A DNA stretch of 34,860 nucleotides from Auxenochlorella pyrenoidosa (GCA_001430745.1 KQ481946.1:1325072-1359931); one strand, 5' to 3'. Counted from the stretch's first letter, positions 1-10,927 are shown. Program-made: numbers and translations. The notes: a model not told the origin generated them from the sequence alone.

Positions 1-36
1 ACACTGCTGCCTCCCCCGTGCCCCTGCTTACCGCAG

Positions 37-2734
37 GTCTTCCGCCAGCGGCTGGAGCAGGAGCACGGCGCGTCGGTCATCGTGACCGCCCCCACCGTGC
101 CCTGTCGCGTGGTGCTGCCGGGCGGGGAGGAGCGGGAGCTGCAAAACCCGGCAGAGTTCCCCACCAACACGAAGATTGCGGCGGGTGGGTGGTGTGTGTG
201 TGTGTGTGTGGGTGTGTATGTGTGCCCGGCGGCGGCGCGAGAAGCGCAGCGGCCCCCCCCTGCGCTCGTCGCGTTTGTGTGCGTGAGGGGGTGGGGGTGG
301 GGTGGTGGGGGGGCTGCCTCGCGGACGATGCTGCTCCCCTTCTTCCATGCCCTGCGCTCCCTGCTCCTGCTCGCATGGCTTGGGGAGGCGGAGCCCGGCA
401 GGGCATCTAGCTAGCAAGCCGGCCCTGGCTTGGGGAGAGCAGCGGAGGGTGTGAAAACCCATGTCATGTACATTGCGCATGGCGGGAGCGCCGAGCTGCC
501 CGGCTGCCTCGCCCGGCTGCGCGCAGTGTGGGAGCCGACGGTGGCCGCCACGATCGTGACGCCCAACGACTACGTCGGCGCTATCATGCAGCTGTGCCAG
601 GTGCGCTCAGGAACCTGCTGCCGTGTGACCTCCGACCGTCACTTGGGCTGCGCCATGCGGCCACGTCAGGGCTGCTGGGCCACACCTGTGGCTGTCATCT
701 GCTGCTGTTGCTGCAGCTGCTGACGCTGTCGCCGCTGGGTATGAGCGATACGCTGGGGTTCATGTACAGCGCTTGCTGGGCTGTGCGGGGCTGCATTCGT
801 GGGTGGCTAGACCTCGGCATCCCTGCCTCTGCTTTCTTCCTGCCGGGCTGCAGGACCGGCGGGGCGACATGCAGGAGCACGCTGTGCTGGGCGCGGGGCG
901 CACGCTGCTCAAGTGAGCTCGCCGCGCCGCGCCGCCCGGGCCCGGGCTTGGAACTGCTGGCTGGCATGCCGGCGCTGCCATGCTCCCCGGCCGCGTCTCA
1001 CACCCCCAGTGGCACGCGCCTCAACAAGCGCCTTGGCCTGCCCCCCCCCCCGCGCCCCCCGGCCTAGAGCCGGGCAGCACAGCTGATTTTGGGCAGAGAA
1101 CATGGCAATTGTACTTCAACAATGAAACCAAAATGAAAACCATGTAGTACAACAACAGCAAAACACCCCTTGATGGCCCCCCCCCCCCCCCCCCTCTTAA
1201 ATTTAGTTCAACCAGCAACAAGAGAAAACACCCCTCTGATGCCTCTTGTCCCAGCAGGTACCACCTGCCCCTGGCGGAGCTGGGAGGCGACTTCTACGAC
1301 GAGCTCAAGTCGGTGAGCAGCGGCTATGCGTCGTTCGACTACGAGGAGGACGAGTACAGGTGCGGCAGGGGGGGGGGCGGGGGGGGGGGCTCTGAGTACA
1401 GTTGTGAGTACAGTTGACATCTCTGTGGTGTCCGGGAGAGCGGTGCCAGCAGGAGGGGCTGCGCCGGCAGGCCAGGCTGCGCCGGCACGAGGAGTGCGAG
1501 TACAGGTGCATCCCTGAGGGTTGCCTGTGGAAGGGTGGTCTGTGCCACAAGGTGGGGCTGTGCCAGCAGGAGGGGCGGCGAGGGCAGGAGGGGCGTCGAG
1601 GGCAGGAGGGCCGGGGCGGCGCCTCGGGGTGGTGCCTGATGGGTGCCTGCTCCCCTGCCACCTTGGTTGGCTGCTGCGCTCGCCGCTTTGCGCTGCCCTC
1701 CAAGGGGCTGCCCCGCCTCTGCGGCGCCCTGCTGGGCCTTGCTTGCAGACCCGAAACCCTCTCGACTTAAACATTCAAACAAACTGCAGGGCAGCCGACC
1801 TGCAGTGTCTCGGCATGCAGATCAACTGCTGGACTAACCCTCTCGATCTAAACTCTAACTCAAACTTAAACTAAACTCTTTAACTGAACGCAGGGCGGCC
1901 GACCTTCAGCGGCTCGACATCCTCATCAACGGCGAGGCCGTGGACGCGCTGGCCCGCATCGTGCACCGCGACAAGGCACAGGCGGTGGGGCGCCGCCTGT
2001 GCACCAAGCTGCGGGTGGGGATCCGCTCCGCTGCTGCTGCACTGCTGCGCAAGTTGCACGGCGCGCGGCGCTGCTGCACCGCCTTGCAAGTTGCACAGCG
2101 CCTGGCACAGCTGCGCCCGGTGCCCGGGCAGGTGGAGGCGCCGCCAGTGGGATGCTTGACTGCGGGCGGCGCTGCATGCCTGCATGCGTCGCTCGGTACT
2201 GCACAGAGCATGCTGCCCGTGCACACCTGGTCCCTCGGGATTGCCTGCCGTCTGCCCCGTTTAAACTTGCCCTTGAAACCTGCCCGTGCCAAACCTGCCC
2301 GCAGGAGCTCATGGACCGCCAGCAGTTCGAGGTGGTGCTTCAGGCGCAGGCGGGGGGGCGCATCGTGGCGCGGGAGACGCTCAAGGCGTACCGCAAAAAC
2401 GTGCTGGCCAAGTGCTACGGCGGCGACGTCAGCCGGTGGGCCCGCCGCGCCCGGGCGCCTGCTGCCCAGCCGCCGGCACGTGGCTGCTTCTTTGCTGGGG
2501 GCCTCTGGGCTGTGAAGCGCGGCGTGAGGGTGCCGCCCACACGCCCCGCCCTCCCACCCCCTCAACCCCTTCCCTTCCTGCTTCCTCCCCGGCGCTCCCC
2601 GCCCCCTGCTGTGCAGGAAGCGCAAGCTGCTGGAGAAGCAGAAGGAGGGGAAGAAGCGTATGCGGCGGCTGGGCAGCGTGGACGTGCCGCAGGAGGTGTT
2701 CCACGAGCTCATGAAAGCGGGCAACAAGTCCTGA
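37..2734 (+). CDS. GUF1: Mitochondrial translation factor GUF1/EF4 (LepA), 3' part
   Basis: Ribosome-dependent GTPase of the LepA/EF4 family, which acts on ribosomes during organellar translation. Only the C-terminal 250 residues are here; the GTPase domain lies left of the window. Exons: 37-184, 527-600, 854-912, 1258-1359, 1894-2014, 2305-2435, 2617-2734, all GT-AG with matching phases. Family motifs seen are [59 protein letters not shown] and [20 protein letters not shown], in the usual order for elongation-factor domain V plus the LepA-specific C-terminal domain. The wording ([28 protein letters not shown]) is closer to the plant mitochondrial paralogue than to chloroplast LepA, so a mitochondrial location is inferred. 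The stop region is followed by two further copies of the same 42-base unit. Intron 4 carries decayed copies of both its own splice junctions. Confidence 0.93.
185..526 (+). repeat. GUF1 intron 1 with GT-rich tract and dispersed repeat
   Basis: The GT donor at 185-186 is followed by an alternating GT run (about 190-222). Next comes a 60-70 base block (about 223-290) that recurs in inverted orientation at the right edge of the window (34801-34860), then a G-rich stretch to 315. The remainder to the acceptor at 525-526 shows nothing recognisable. Confidence 0.7.
1344..1930 (+). repeat. Duplicated exon junctions inside GUF1 intron 4
   Basis: The 3' end of exon 4 with its donor (about 1342-1364) has a near copy at about 1488-1509, including the GTGC donor start. 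The 5' end of exon 5 with its acceptor (about 1837-1930) has a decayed copy at about 1755-1830. The copied acceptor is at 1788-1789; the real one is at 1892-1893. Between them are short G-rich tandem units (about 1560-1615). The copies contain substitutions that would alter the protein, so they look like relics rather than alternative exons. Confidence 0.75.
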
Positions 2735-2820
2735 GGGCCCCCCTGGGCCGGAAGAGCCGCGGGCAACAAGTCCTGAAGGGCGCGGACGGCCCGAAGAGCC
2801 GCGGGCAACACACCCTGACC
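2717..2820 (+). repeat. 42-base tandem repeat carrying the GUF1 stop codon
   Basis: Units start at 2717, 2759 and 2801 (the third is partial), giving an exact 42-base period equal to 14 codons. Each begins with GCGGGCAACA and contains a TGA in the same frame. The first unit encodes the last residues of GUF1 and the functional stop at 2732-2734; the other two lie in the 3' untranslated region. Confidence 0.85.
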
Positions 2821-3413
2821 AGCTGTTCGTTCAGCACCGGCATGCATGCTGAGGCGCTATTCAGTGACCGAACGGCTGTGAGTAATGCTGCACAAGGCCG
2901 CCGTCCCGCGTGGCACAGGGTACACCAGGCACACGCCTGGTCCCCACAGCGATCAGTTCTGAGACTGTGACAAGCGCTTGTGTAGCAACCTGGAAGCATG
3001 TGGTCAGCTCTGTTACAGTCTGTGGCAGCCTGTGGCAGGCGGCCATGGCGGCAGCACGGGGATGGGTGGGTGCAGGTAGCGCATCCTGGGTCAGCCCATC
3101 TCCGGCATGGGATGGAAACAAGGGGCCATGTACCCAAGGTCAAAACTGTTCGTCAGTCAGCAAGGCATTGTTGTTTATATTAGGAAATCACCAATCGGAA
3201 AAGATGAGGGAAGGATTGGGGGACGGCGCTGGCGTATTAGGGGTGCGTGCATTGCGAAAATTCGAGGGCATGGAGGGGCTCTGTTGCATTCGGCTGCATG
3301 TGGCTGGATCTACTACCTGCATCACTTTCTTCACGCGGCCCCTCTGTGGTGCCACCGACGCAAACTTGGTTTGGGGCCATCTGTTGCTCAGCCGGCCAGC
3401 TTCAGTCCAGGGC
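2735..3413. other. Convergent 3' intergenic region, GUF1 / Kunitz gene
   Basis: It holds the extra copies of the 42-base repeat to about 2820 and otherwise no gene that I can support. A TTACA (TGTAA on the minus strand) at 3013-3017 could serve the Kunitz gene, but it is about 400 bases past its stop. Confidence 0.5.
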
Positions 3414-5329
3414 CTAGAGGCCCAGAGATGGCACAGGGGTGGTCCACTTGCAGGCCTTACGGCAGCCCAGGCGCGTCACAAACTTGTTGCCGTTGCCGCC
3501 GCAGCCGCCATAGAAGAACTGCATGGGTGGGTCAGACGGGGAGCGCGTGTTGGACGGCCTCGCGCAGCAGCACAATAGCTGCCTGGCACGCGGGCGCAGG
3601 CCTGGCAGAGTTGCCTGTGTGCCGGGACATGCCAGTGCATAGCATGTTCTAACATGTTCACACCGCCCACCGGCCGCAGCGACCGCCTGCTGCAAGGCCG
3701 GGGAGCGTGTGCCACGCGGTGGGCAGTGCAGGGGCCAGGGAGTCGTTGCAATGTTTCAATAGCAAGTTCCGTTGCGGTTAGACAGACTTAAAGCTCAAAC
3801 AAGCAAATAAAGCATAGCACCAGTGCCCCACTGACCGGGAGGCACTCGTCCTTCTTGGCGTCGTAGTAGAAGCGCGGGATGCGGCCGCGGCAGGGGCCCA
3901 CCTCCTTGTCCACCATGCAGATGTCGGGCTTGGGCCTGCGTGGCGGGCGGGGGCAAAGGGGCGCAGCGGCTCGGCAGTAAGACTTGGGGGCCCGCAGCAG
4001 CTGGGCAGCAAAGTGTGTGTGTGGTGGGGGGTGTGGGGTGGGGTGTGGGGTGTGGGGTGGGTGGGGGGGTGGGGGCATGCCTATGCCGCCGGCTGCAAGG
4101 CCTGCGGCGACAGAAGACAGGGCAAACTTGACACACATTCCATGCGCGCCGTGTAGTGCTTGCCACCGCCCTGCCAGTCCTCCCGCAAGACCTGGCCTCA
4201 CCCCAGCGTCCCCGCCTGAGGCCCAGCCCGGCGCGCGCTCACTTGCACACCACCTGGCAGTCGTTCACGCTCTCAAAGTTGTTCTTGTTGCCGCCGCAGC
4301 CGCCGTAGATGAACTGCTCGCACTGGCCAGAGGTGGAGTTGTAGAAGTAGCGAGGGATGTAGGCCATGCAGGCGACCTCGCCGGAGCCGGCAGCTGGCGG
4401 CAGCTCGCAGGTGGGCACACTGCACGCGCAGGAGGGGGCGGGAGGCGGGAAAGGGGTTGGGCTGGGGTGGAGGGTGCGGCGCGCGTGCACGGAGGCTGCG
4501 CCAGGGCACCAGGTGCACGAGCCAGCTGGTGAACGCCCCGGGCATGCCATGGATCCAGCGCAGAAGAGCGGGCGTGGCAGGCGGCAGGGCGCGCCACGGC
4601 GGCGGCACTGCAGCGACAGCGCTCACTCCTTGCAAATCGCCTTGCAGGCGGCCTTCAGGGCAAAGTTGTTGCCGTTTGGCTCTGCGCCGCCCCACTGGAA
4701 CTGCAGGCACTTGGCCTGGCTGGCGTCAAAGTACCAGCGGGGGATGGCGGCCTTGCCGGGGCCGGCCTTGAGCGGCTCCAGGCAGCGCCGCCAAGGCTCC
4801 GGGCTCTCCTGGGCTCGGCTGCAGCGGCGGGAGCAGGGAAGGTGTGCTGTGGATGTGGGTGTGGTAGTGGTGTTGTACATGTGTGGATGGCTCTGGAATG
4901 GGGAATGGGGTCAGGTGGGGGCGGCTGCAGTGCGGGGTGGTTGATTAAGGCATGGGGGCCTGGTCGTGGGCACAGCGTCGCTGACAGGCAGGCTCCAGTG
5001 CCAGCTGGGCTGCAGGGCGGACAGGCCCGCCAGAGGCCAGCGACACGACTCAGCTAGGCTGGGCCGGCCATGGCTTGGCAGCACGAGGGCTCGCAGGGCA
5101 GCGCAAATGATGCAATGACAGGCCTGCAAGGCAGTTCCAGCTGGGCCAGCAGACACAGGGCCCATGACCAACTGCCGACGCTTGCGGCATAGGCAGCAGG
5201 TGCGGCGGACCCTTGGCAACTGCACTGGTGAGACACCCCACCGCACAGCGCAGCCATGAATATTTCATACCTAGAGGGCATGCATAGAGCCACCAGCAGG
5301 AGGAACAGGCTGGTCTTGAGGGCGGTCAT
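3414..5329 (-). CDS. Secreted protein with three Kunitz/BPTI domains
   Basis: Predicted 210 residues. Exons: 5329-5271, 4818-4627, 4419-4243, 3935-3836, 3518-3414, with all phases consistent and GT-AG introns. Residues 1-22 form a signal peptide ([16 protein letters not shown]). Domain 1 spans about 32-82, domain 2 88-142 and domain 3 149-199. Domains 2 and 3 keep all six Kunitz cysteines plus YGGCGGN and IPRYFY/IPRFYY. The P1 positions, just after the second cysteine, are Met102 in domain 2 and Arg159 in domain 3; an Arg P1 suggests a trypsin-like protease target. Domain 1 has only four cysteines: the second is Gly41 and the fourth Ala65. Introns lie between domains in phase 2, and one extra phase-0 intron splits domain 3. 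The role is inferred to be inhibition of secreted serine proteases. Kunitz/BPTI domains are mainly an animal family, so the presence here is unusual. Confidence 0.9.
3766..3804 (+). repeat. 39-base dispersed repeat, copy 1
   Basis: It matches 20758-20796 at 36 of 39 positions, and all three differences are transitions. It lies in the last intron of the Kunitz gene, antisense to that gene. The shared core includes GCGGTTAGACAG. It has no recognised identity. Confidence 0.8.
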
Positions 5330-6099
5330 TTGCTGTTGGTGGCTGTTCGCGTGTCGAAAGGGGTGCAAGGAGCGCTCTACAGGATCAGTCGAGCGTGTGA
5401 TGAACAAGGCAACGGCTGGTCCATGCAGATATGAACTTAAATTTCAGGGACGACGCTGGACGCGCAAAGCACGGGACGCGTCTCAAGGACCGGTGCAACA
5501 GTCAACCAACTGCTCCCATAACGCGGTCACCAACGATCGGAATGGCACGCCATGCTTTAGAGCAGCCAGAGGTGCAGGATGGCGCTGCTTCAACTTAGGG
5601 GCCGGCTGATTCAGAGAGAGCTTCTAGTCGGGCATTCTCTGCAGTCAAGCAGCGGCCAATATGACCGTTGTATATTGTTTCCACCTGACGGCCTTGATGC
5701 AAAACCAGCGGTGGTTAGCGCCGTCGCCGCCCACCTCTGTAAATGACACTGGTCCTGTTGCATTCAGGCAATGGCGCGCAACCGACAGCAGCCTGGTCAG
5801 CAGCTGCAAACTTTGAAATCATGCACGCACCGGCTGAGCTCTTCCATACATCGGTGCTGATGGAACGGCCTGACCCAACTGGTTGCTTGCTTCGACAAAC
5901 ATGCCGCTGTGGCCTTCCAATCAAGCTGTGGCATGCAGCCAGCAGCCAGCGGAAACAGCAGCTTACCTGTGCTGAAATGCCACCAACATGATTTGAGATG
6001 TCGTTTTAACCTCAAACATACTAAGGGGAAGGCCCGCTAAGGCGTTGCATTGCTGGCCATACAGGCAGGTTGCAGACAGGTCACGCAGGCACATGCTTG
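5330..6099. other. Upstream region of the Kunitz gene
   Basis: This should contain the Kunitz promoter and 5' leader, on the minus strand, and the upstream region of the coiled-coil gene. I see no convincing coding region, repeat or promoter motif in it. Confidence 0.4.
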
Positions 6100-7426
6100 A
6101 TGCCAGCATCGGGGGTGGTAGAGCAAGCAGCGATGATGCCGAGAGTCAGACTGAAATCGCAGGCCCCAGCAGTCCACATGCATCTATGGGCGGCGGAGCC
6201 TACTGCTGCCTCTGTTTGCAATTGGCGACAAGATGCAACTGCCTCCTGGAGCAATTCGGGCCAATCGGTCATCGAGCTGAATCCAGAAACAACGTTTTCC
6301 ACATCAGGAGTGAGGTGGACAGGCTTGCACCGACTGCAAGGCGCTGGGCAAGACGCTGCGCAGGGCCTCGCCGCGCTCTCAGGTGTGCTCATGGTGTTTC
6401 ACAGCTCGAGATCTCATGGCCGGATCCGCCATGCGGCTGCAGGCAAGCTGCCGCCACCTTCCCGCCAAAGGCCCGCTGCTGCCAGCGAGCGCCGCCACCG
6501 CACCCCCACGCTGTCTGCACACGCTGCCTGCAGGTCCCATGAATGATGGCGAGGTGCTCGGGAATCCAGACTCCTCCAACTGGAAAAGCGCACCCAGTGG
6601 GCGCGGCAGCGCTGCACAAAATAAGCCCGCACGCAGCGCCGGCTGCGGCTGTGCCCAGGCAGTTTTGCTCAGAGAGCAGTGCGCTCAGCTGCAGGCAGAG
6701 AATGCGCAGCTGCTGTGCCTGCTGGCGGAGGAGAGGACCTGGGCAGCAGCAATGGCTGCCTCCAGGAGCAAGGAGCGCGAGTCGGCGCAGCGGCGCGCGG
6801 TGGCGGCACAGGCTGCCGCCGCACGGGCAGCAGACGAGCGCGACGCCGCGAAGCAGCGCGCGGCGGCGGCAGAGGAGAGTGCTGCAGCGGCAGAGCAGAG
6901 GGTGGCAGCGGCAGAGGCGGCGGTGGCGGAACTGCGACGACAGTTGGAGGCAGCTACAGCCCAGCTGGCAGGACCAGGGCGGCAGCTGCAAGATGGCTGC
7001 CCAGGTGAAGCTGGAAGTTAGGTTTGGGCTGTGCAGGGATGCCCTTCCTGGCACGATGTGTCCGCCCCGACAGCATGCCGCACGCCTGTGCTCTCTCTAG
7101 TCCCGCCATGGAGCGCGCACCAACAATGCGCCAGCGACTGTTCTGCAGGCGAAGCCACGGGCTTGTGCGGCCAACCCACACCAGGCGGCCCGCCTGCCAC
7201 ACCGCTCGGGCAGAGGCGCCAGCCGCCTGCATCCCCAGTCGCGCTGGCGCAGCCGCGCACCGCGTCTCCGGCCACGCATCCAGGCAAGCCCATGACCAGA
7301 GCAGCGCCTGCAGCCCGCCTCAGGGCCGGCCCCGCCGTAGCGCGCTGCCTGTGGCTCAAGTCTGGGCTGGCGCTACATGCCGACTCGGTGCTCCTGCTGG
7401 CATGCATGCATGCAATGCAACTCTAA
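6100..7426 (+). CDS. Unrecognised Ala-rich coiled-coil protein (model tentative)
   Basis: I do not recognise this gene. The best supported part is 6539-7004, which encodes an Ala/Glu/Arg/Gln-rich heptad-like helix (LLREQCAQLQAENAQLL onward) about 110 residues long, typical of a coiled coil. A phase-consistent three-exon model is 6100-6382, 6534-7004 and 7101-7426, giving about 359 residues. The first exon has no recognisable domain and the last is Pro/Ala-rich. Alternatives are a single exon starting at the ATG at 6539 and ending at the TAG at 7019-7021, or the same start with the third exon. The N- and C-terminal parts are uncertain; only the helical core is credible from composition and frame. 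Confidence 0.35.
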
Positions 7427-8015
7427 GCCTGTTGAGCCCTCGACAGACTGTGCGTCTGCCCCATGCAGATGCATCAGCCCTCGACTGCTCTGCATTACTG
7501 CCCTCCGTCCGACTCTCGTCCCCTGCAGTGATTTTCCAACCCCCAGGCAGCACACCCGGCAGAGGCGCCAAGCGGCTTGCCTGCGCAGGGGAGGGCCTCG
7601 AGAGCTGAGGCTCTTGGATGGACTTCCTGCAGACCGCCGCACATGCCCCCGTGCTGGCACGCCGCCGTCCGCGTTGTTGAACTGCATCGTGACCCATACC
7701 GTATAGCTGCCGTTGCCCATGACTTCAAGCACCATTCCAATGCCTATGCTATGTATTTTCAGCCCTGACATCACTGTTCATGCCCATAACTCTAGCTCTT
7801 AGCCCTGAAGGTGCCTATATTGTTTATTTATTCTTAATTCCAGGCTTCACATGTGCTTACACACATGCATACATCTTGTACTGCAATGCTGGAACATCAC
7901 AGGCGTGGCATTGATGCGCAGAGCTGGGTTGATTGCAGGTACAGACTTGCTGCCGCAGCCGTGCAGGGCCACTCCTGCATCCGGCCGCACAAAACAGAAG
8001 CAGGGGACAGCACGG
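7427..8015. other. Convergent 3' region, coiled-coil gene / hydrolase
   Basis: No gene is supported here. There is an AT-richer patch near 7815-7840, and a TGTAA on the minus strand at 7857-7861 fits the 3' end of the hydrolase. Confidence 0.4.
7857..7861 (-). terminator. Candidate TGTAA poly(A) signal of the hydrolase
   Basis: TGTAA on the minus strand, about 155 bases past the hydrolase stop codon. UGUAA is the established green-algal polyadenylation signal. Confidence 0.45.
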
Positions 8016-10927
8016 CTATGCCGACGCGCTGGCGCCAGCACACACCTGGGCACTTGCCCCCTCCAGAGCCGGCCGTGCCTCCTCTGCAGCAGCAGTTGGA
8101 GGCGCATTTTGCAGGAAGACATCCAGTGTGGCAGCCACTGGCTCCAGCAGCTGAGAGAAGAAGGCGTGCCCGGCTGCCGGGAACTGCGCCAGCCAGGCGC
8201 CTGCGGCTCGGGGGCACGGGTGGCGGGCGCAGCGGTGGGCCATTGTGCGCTTGAGCAGGCCTTGCATGATACGTGTGTTCGACCCCAAGCTGCACGCCAT
8301 AATTTGACCCGGGCCTGACAGGGAGGTACATGTCGTGCAGGCGGCGCCGCCTGCTGCGCGGCTCTGCAAATTTCGTGGCTGGGGCCTGGCTGTCTGCAGC
8401 ACAGCTTGCGGCACAGGCCCTGCAGGCACTCGCCTGGGATGCGTGCCGCCAGCTCTGGCTGCGAGTGCGACGGCACAACGATATCATCCAACCCGCCCAT
8501 CTGCGCCGGGCAGCAAGCAAGCAAGCTCAGTGTTTAGGCCAGTCTTGCCGGCCTGGCGCTGGCGGGGCGGTGCCGACCCACGAGCCTGGCGCACTCGCCC
8601 CTTTCTACCCCCGTCAGCACAGCACACGCTTTGTGTGCACCTACAGCACCCTGCCCCAGCCCCGCAGCCCTCACCAGCAAGACGGGCACCCGCATGCTTG
8701 GCAGCGCATCCCAGATGGCGGTGTTCTGGGGATCAACACTGGCCATGATGCCTGCAGGGCGCAGGCACGCGGGCAAAGCCATGGTCCCCTTTCGCAGCAG
8801 TGGTGCATTACGCGTGAGGGCCCGTAAGGAAGCAGGGCATGCGCGCTCCTCTTGCCATGTGGCCAGAAAACCATATACTCTGCATAGGTTTGCACATCCC
8901 CAGCACCGCGGGTGCTGGCGTGCCCACTGCTGGTGCGCCAGCACAGGCACACGCAGCGCAGCGGTTCCTCCTCCAAGAGTGACCCAGAGCAGGACAAGCC
9001 AGCCCGCCCTTGCCTGCAGCGTAACGCTTGTTGGCCTGGGGCTTGGCCTTGTCTTCAGGCATGGCCGCTGCATCGGCGATCCAGCGGCAGGCAGCCAGCC
9101 GGCCTGCAATGCGCGGCAGCCAGTTGCTGCCGCGTGAGGGAATGCTGTGAAGCGATACGCAGAAGCAGAGCACCTCTGCGCGTCCCGCTGTGTGCTAGGA
9201 ACAGAGCTGCGACCAGCGGGAAAAGGCTCATGAGCCAGAGGCCTGCCTGCTGCATTCAAGGGTGATGAAGAGGAGGCTTGCCTGCTGCGGTCGAGGTGTT
9301 GAAGAAGAAAGGGGCATAGTCTGGGACATCGTTGGTGGGCACAAACAGCGCCCCCAGCTCCTCGGGCGAGCCCAGCACCGCCCGTCCATCCATGGAGTTG
9401 GCGCCAAAGGTGACCACCTGAGGGGGCGGCACGGCAGGGGCCTTGGGCAGGGCAGGCTGGTGCTCAGGACACCGCGCGCGCGGTGCCGGCACACATGGGG
9501 TCTGTGTCGCAAGTTCTGCTGCGGTTGCACAGGCACTGCGCCTTAACCAGCGGACATGCACGGCAAGCCCAGGCGGTAGGTTTTCAAGCCATGGAGGACA
9601 AGCCAAAAGCAGCCGCAGGCAGAGTGGCGTTGTGCAGGCAGGGGGCCGTTCCCGCCCGAAAAAGCGGCCCTTCCTCACACCGCGCAGGCGTTCGGCAGCG
9701 CTGCCCGGCTTACCAAGGTGCTGGAGCCATGCTCACCTTGCCAACCGCCTCCGGGTGCTCTGCCGCCAGCTTGAGGGCGATGCAGCCACCCAGGGAGAAG
9801 CCGGCCAGATGAGGCCTGTGCAGGCCCAGTGCCCTGAGGAACCCCAGGGTTAGCTGCACGGGCCAGGGGGCAGTGAGCGGCGCCTGGGGAGAGGGTGGGC
9901 TGGTTGTCGGGCTAGGGACCGCGGGGCTCAGGCTGAGGCCGAGCGGCTGCCTGGCGCTTCCCCGCAGGCCGGGTCGGATCCAGGTGCCAGTGGGCGTGCC
10001 ACATGCATTTGCTCCAGATGGTGCCGTCCTCCCGGCGGCTGCTCAGCGACAGCAAGCGAGCATTGGCGGCACACCTCTGCCAGCACGGGCATGGTCATTG
10101 GGGAGTCCCCAGCCGCCAGGTCCTGCAGTTGAGCAGCATAGACGGCTGCAGGGTGAATGCAGCCGGGCAGCGCAGAATAAGGCAGCACAGGGAGCAACAG
10201 CACAGGGGCGGGCAGGGCAAAGGCGGCCAGTTGCAGGTCTGTGAGGGCGAGCAGGCATGGCAGGTGGCACCAACTGTTGGCAGCTTGAAGAAGCCGTGGG
10301 ACTGCTGCAAGCAGTGACTTGCAGGTGAACCACAGAGTCCGCTTGTTCAACACTCACTGCTGCGCTCGGTTGCGCAGCGCACAGAGCATGCGTGCGCAGC
10401 CTGCTGCAACATGCTGCCCTGCCAGCCGGCACGCAGCCCCACCTCTGACAGGCCCTGGCCCGGGTGGTCGAACAAGATGAGCTCCCTGCTCTGCGCCAGC
10501 CGGCGCAGCAGCCGGGTGCCCCACTGGGCCATGGTGCCACCATAGCCAAGCAGTAGGACCAGAGGAGGCGAGGGTGCATTGGTGCCAGCACCGCCGCTGG
10601 CGCTGCCGACCGCTGGGCCTAGCACCGGCACGCGGCGGTACGCAATCTTGTGGTTGGCAACAGTCGCGTATTGCACCGGGCCGATGAAGTCGGCAGAGGG
10701 CGGCGGCTCGGCGCCCGCCAGCAGCGAGGCGCAGTCCAGCGGGTCGGGCGGCACTGCGGCGGCGCCGCCTGCGGCAGCAGCGGCGGGTGCTGGTTGGGCC
10801 TCCTCGCAAGGAGTCATCTGGCACAGGCGCGAGCTAGGACACCTGCAAAGGCTCACGCACCTGCGCACGAGACCACCGTCGCGAGAGCCGAGAGAAGGAG
10901 GAGCGGGACCTTTGCCTTCCGTGGCAT
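8016..10927 (-). CDS. Alpha/beta hydrolase with signal peptide
   Basis: Predicted 370 residues. Exons: 10927-10861, 10768-10443, 10122-10075, 9853-9737, 9417-9282, 9103-9014, 8751-8675, 8500-8434, 8200-8016. The start gives a clear signal peptide (MPRKAKVPLLLLSALATVV), so entry into the secretory pathway is likely. The fold is a standard alpha/beta hydrolase: oxyanion-loop LLLGYGGTMAQW, FDHPGQGLSE, nucleophile elbow GFSLGG (Ser167), acid in GLDDIVVP (Asp293) and base in PAAGHAFF (His321). The complete triad suggests an active esterase or lipase-like enzyme; the substrate cannot be told. Introns 5, 6 and 8 use GC donors (9281, 9013, 8433), each required to keep the frame. Two acceptors are ambiguous: exon 2 could start at 10789, and exon 6 at 9187, which adds 28 residues. 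Confidence 0.87.

Noticed and set aside
28..480. Minus-strand frames at the left edge
   Set aside because: They lie over GUF1 exon 1 and a GT-repeat intron, consist largely of repeat-encoded residues, and have no recognisable domain.
1999..2970. A 323-codon plus-strand frame across GUF1 exons and introns
   Set aside because: GUF1 homology fixes a different frame, and this one runs through clear splice sites.
6285..6310. A TTFSTSG peptide also found in the DEG15 N-terminus at about 13322-13340
   Set aside because: Only seven residues and 16 of 20 bases match. Matches of that quality are expected by chance among all pairs in a 35 kb window, and the surrounding sequence does not align.
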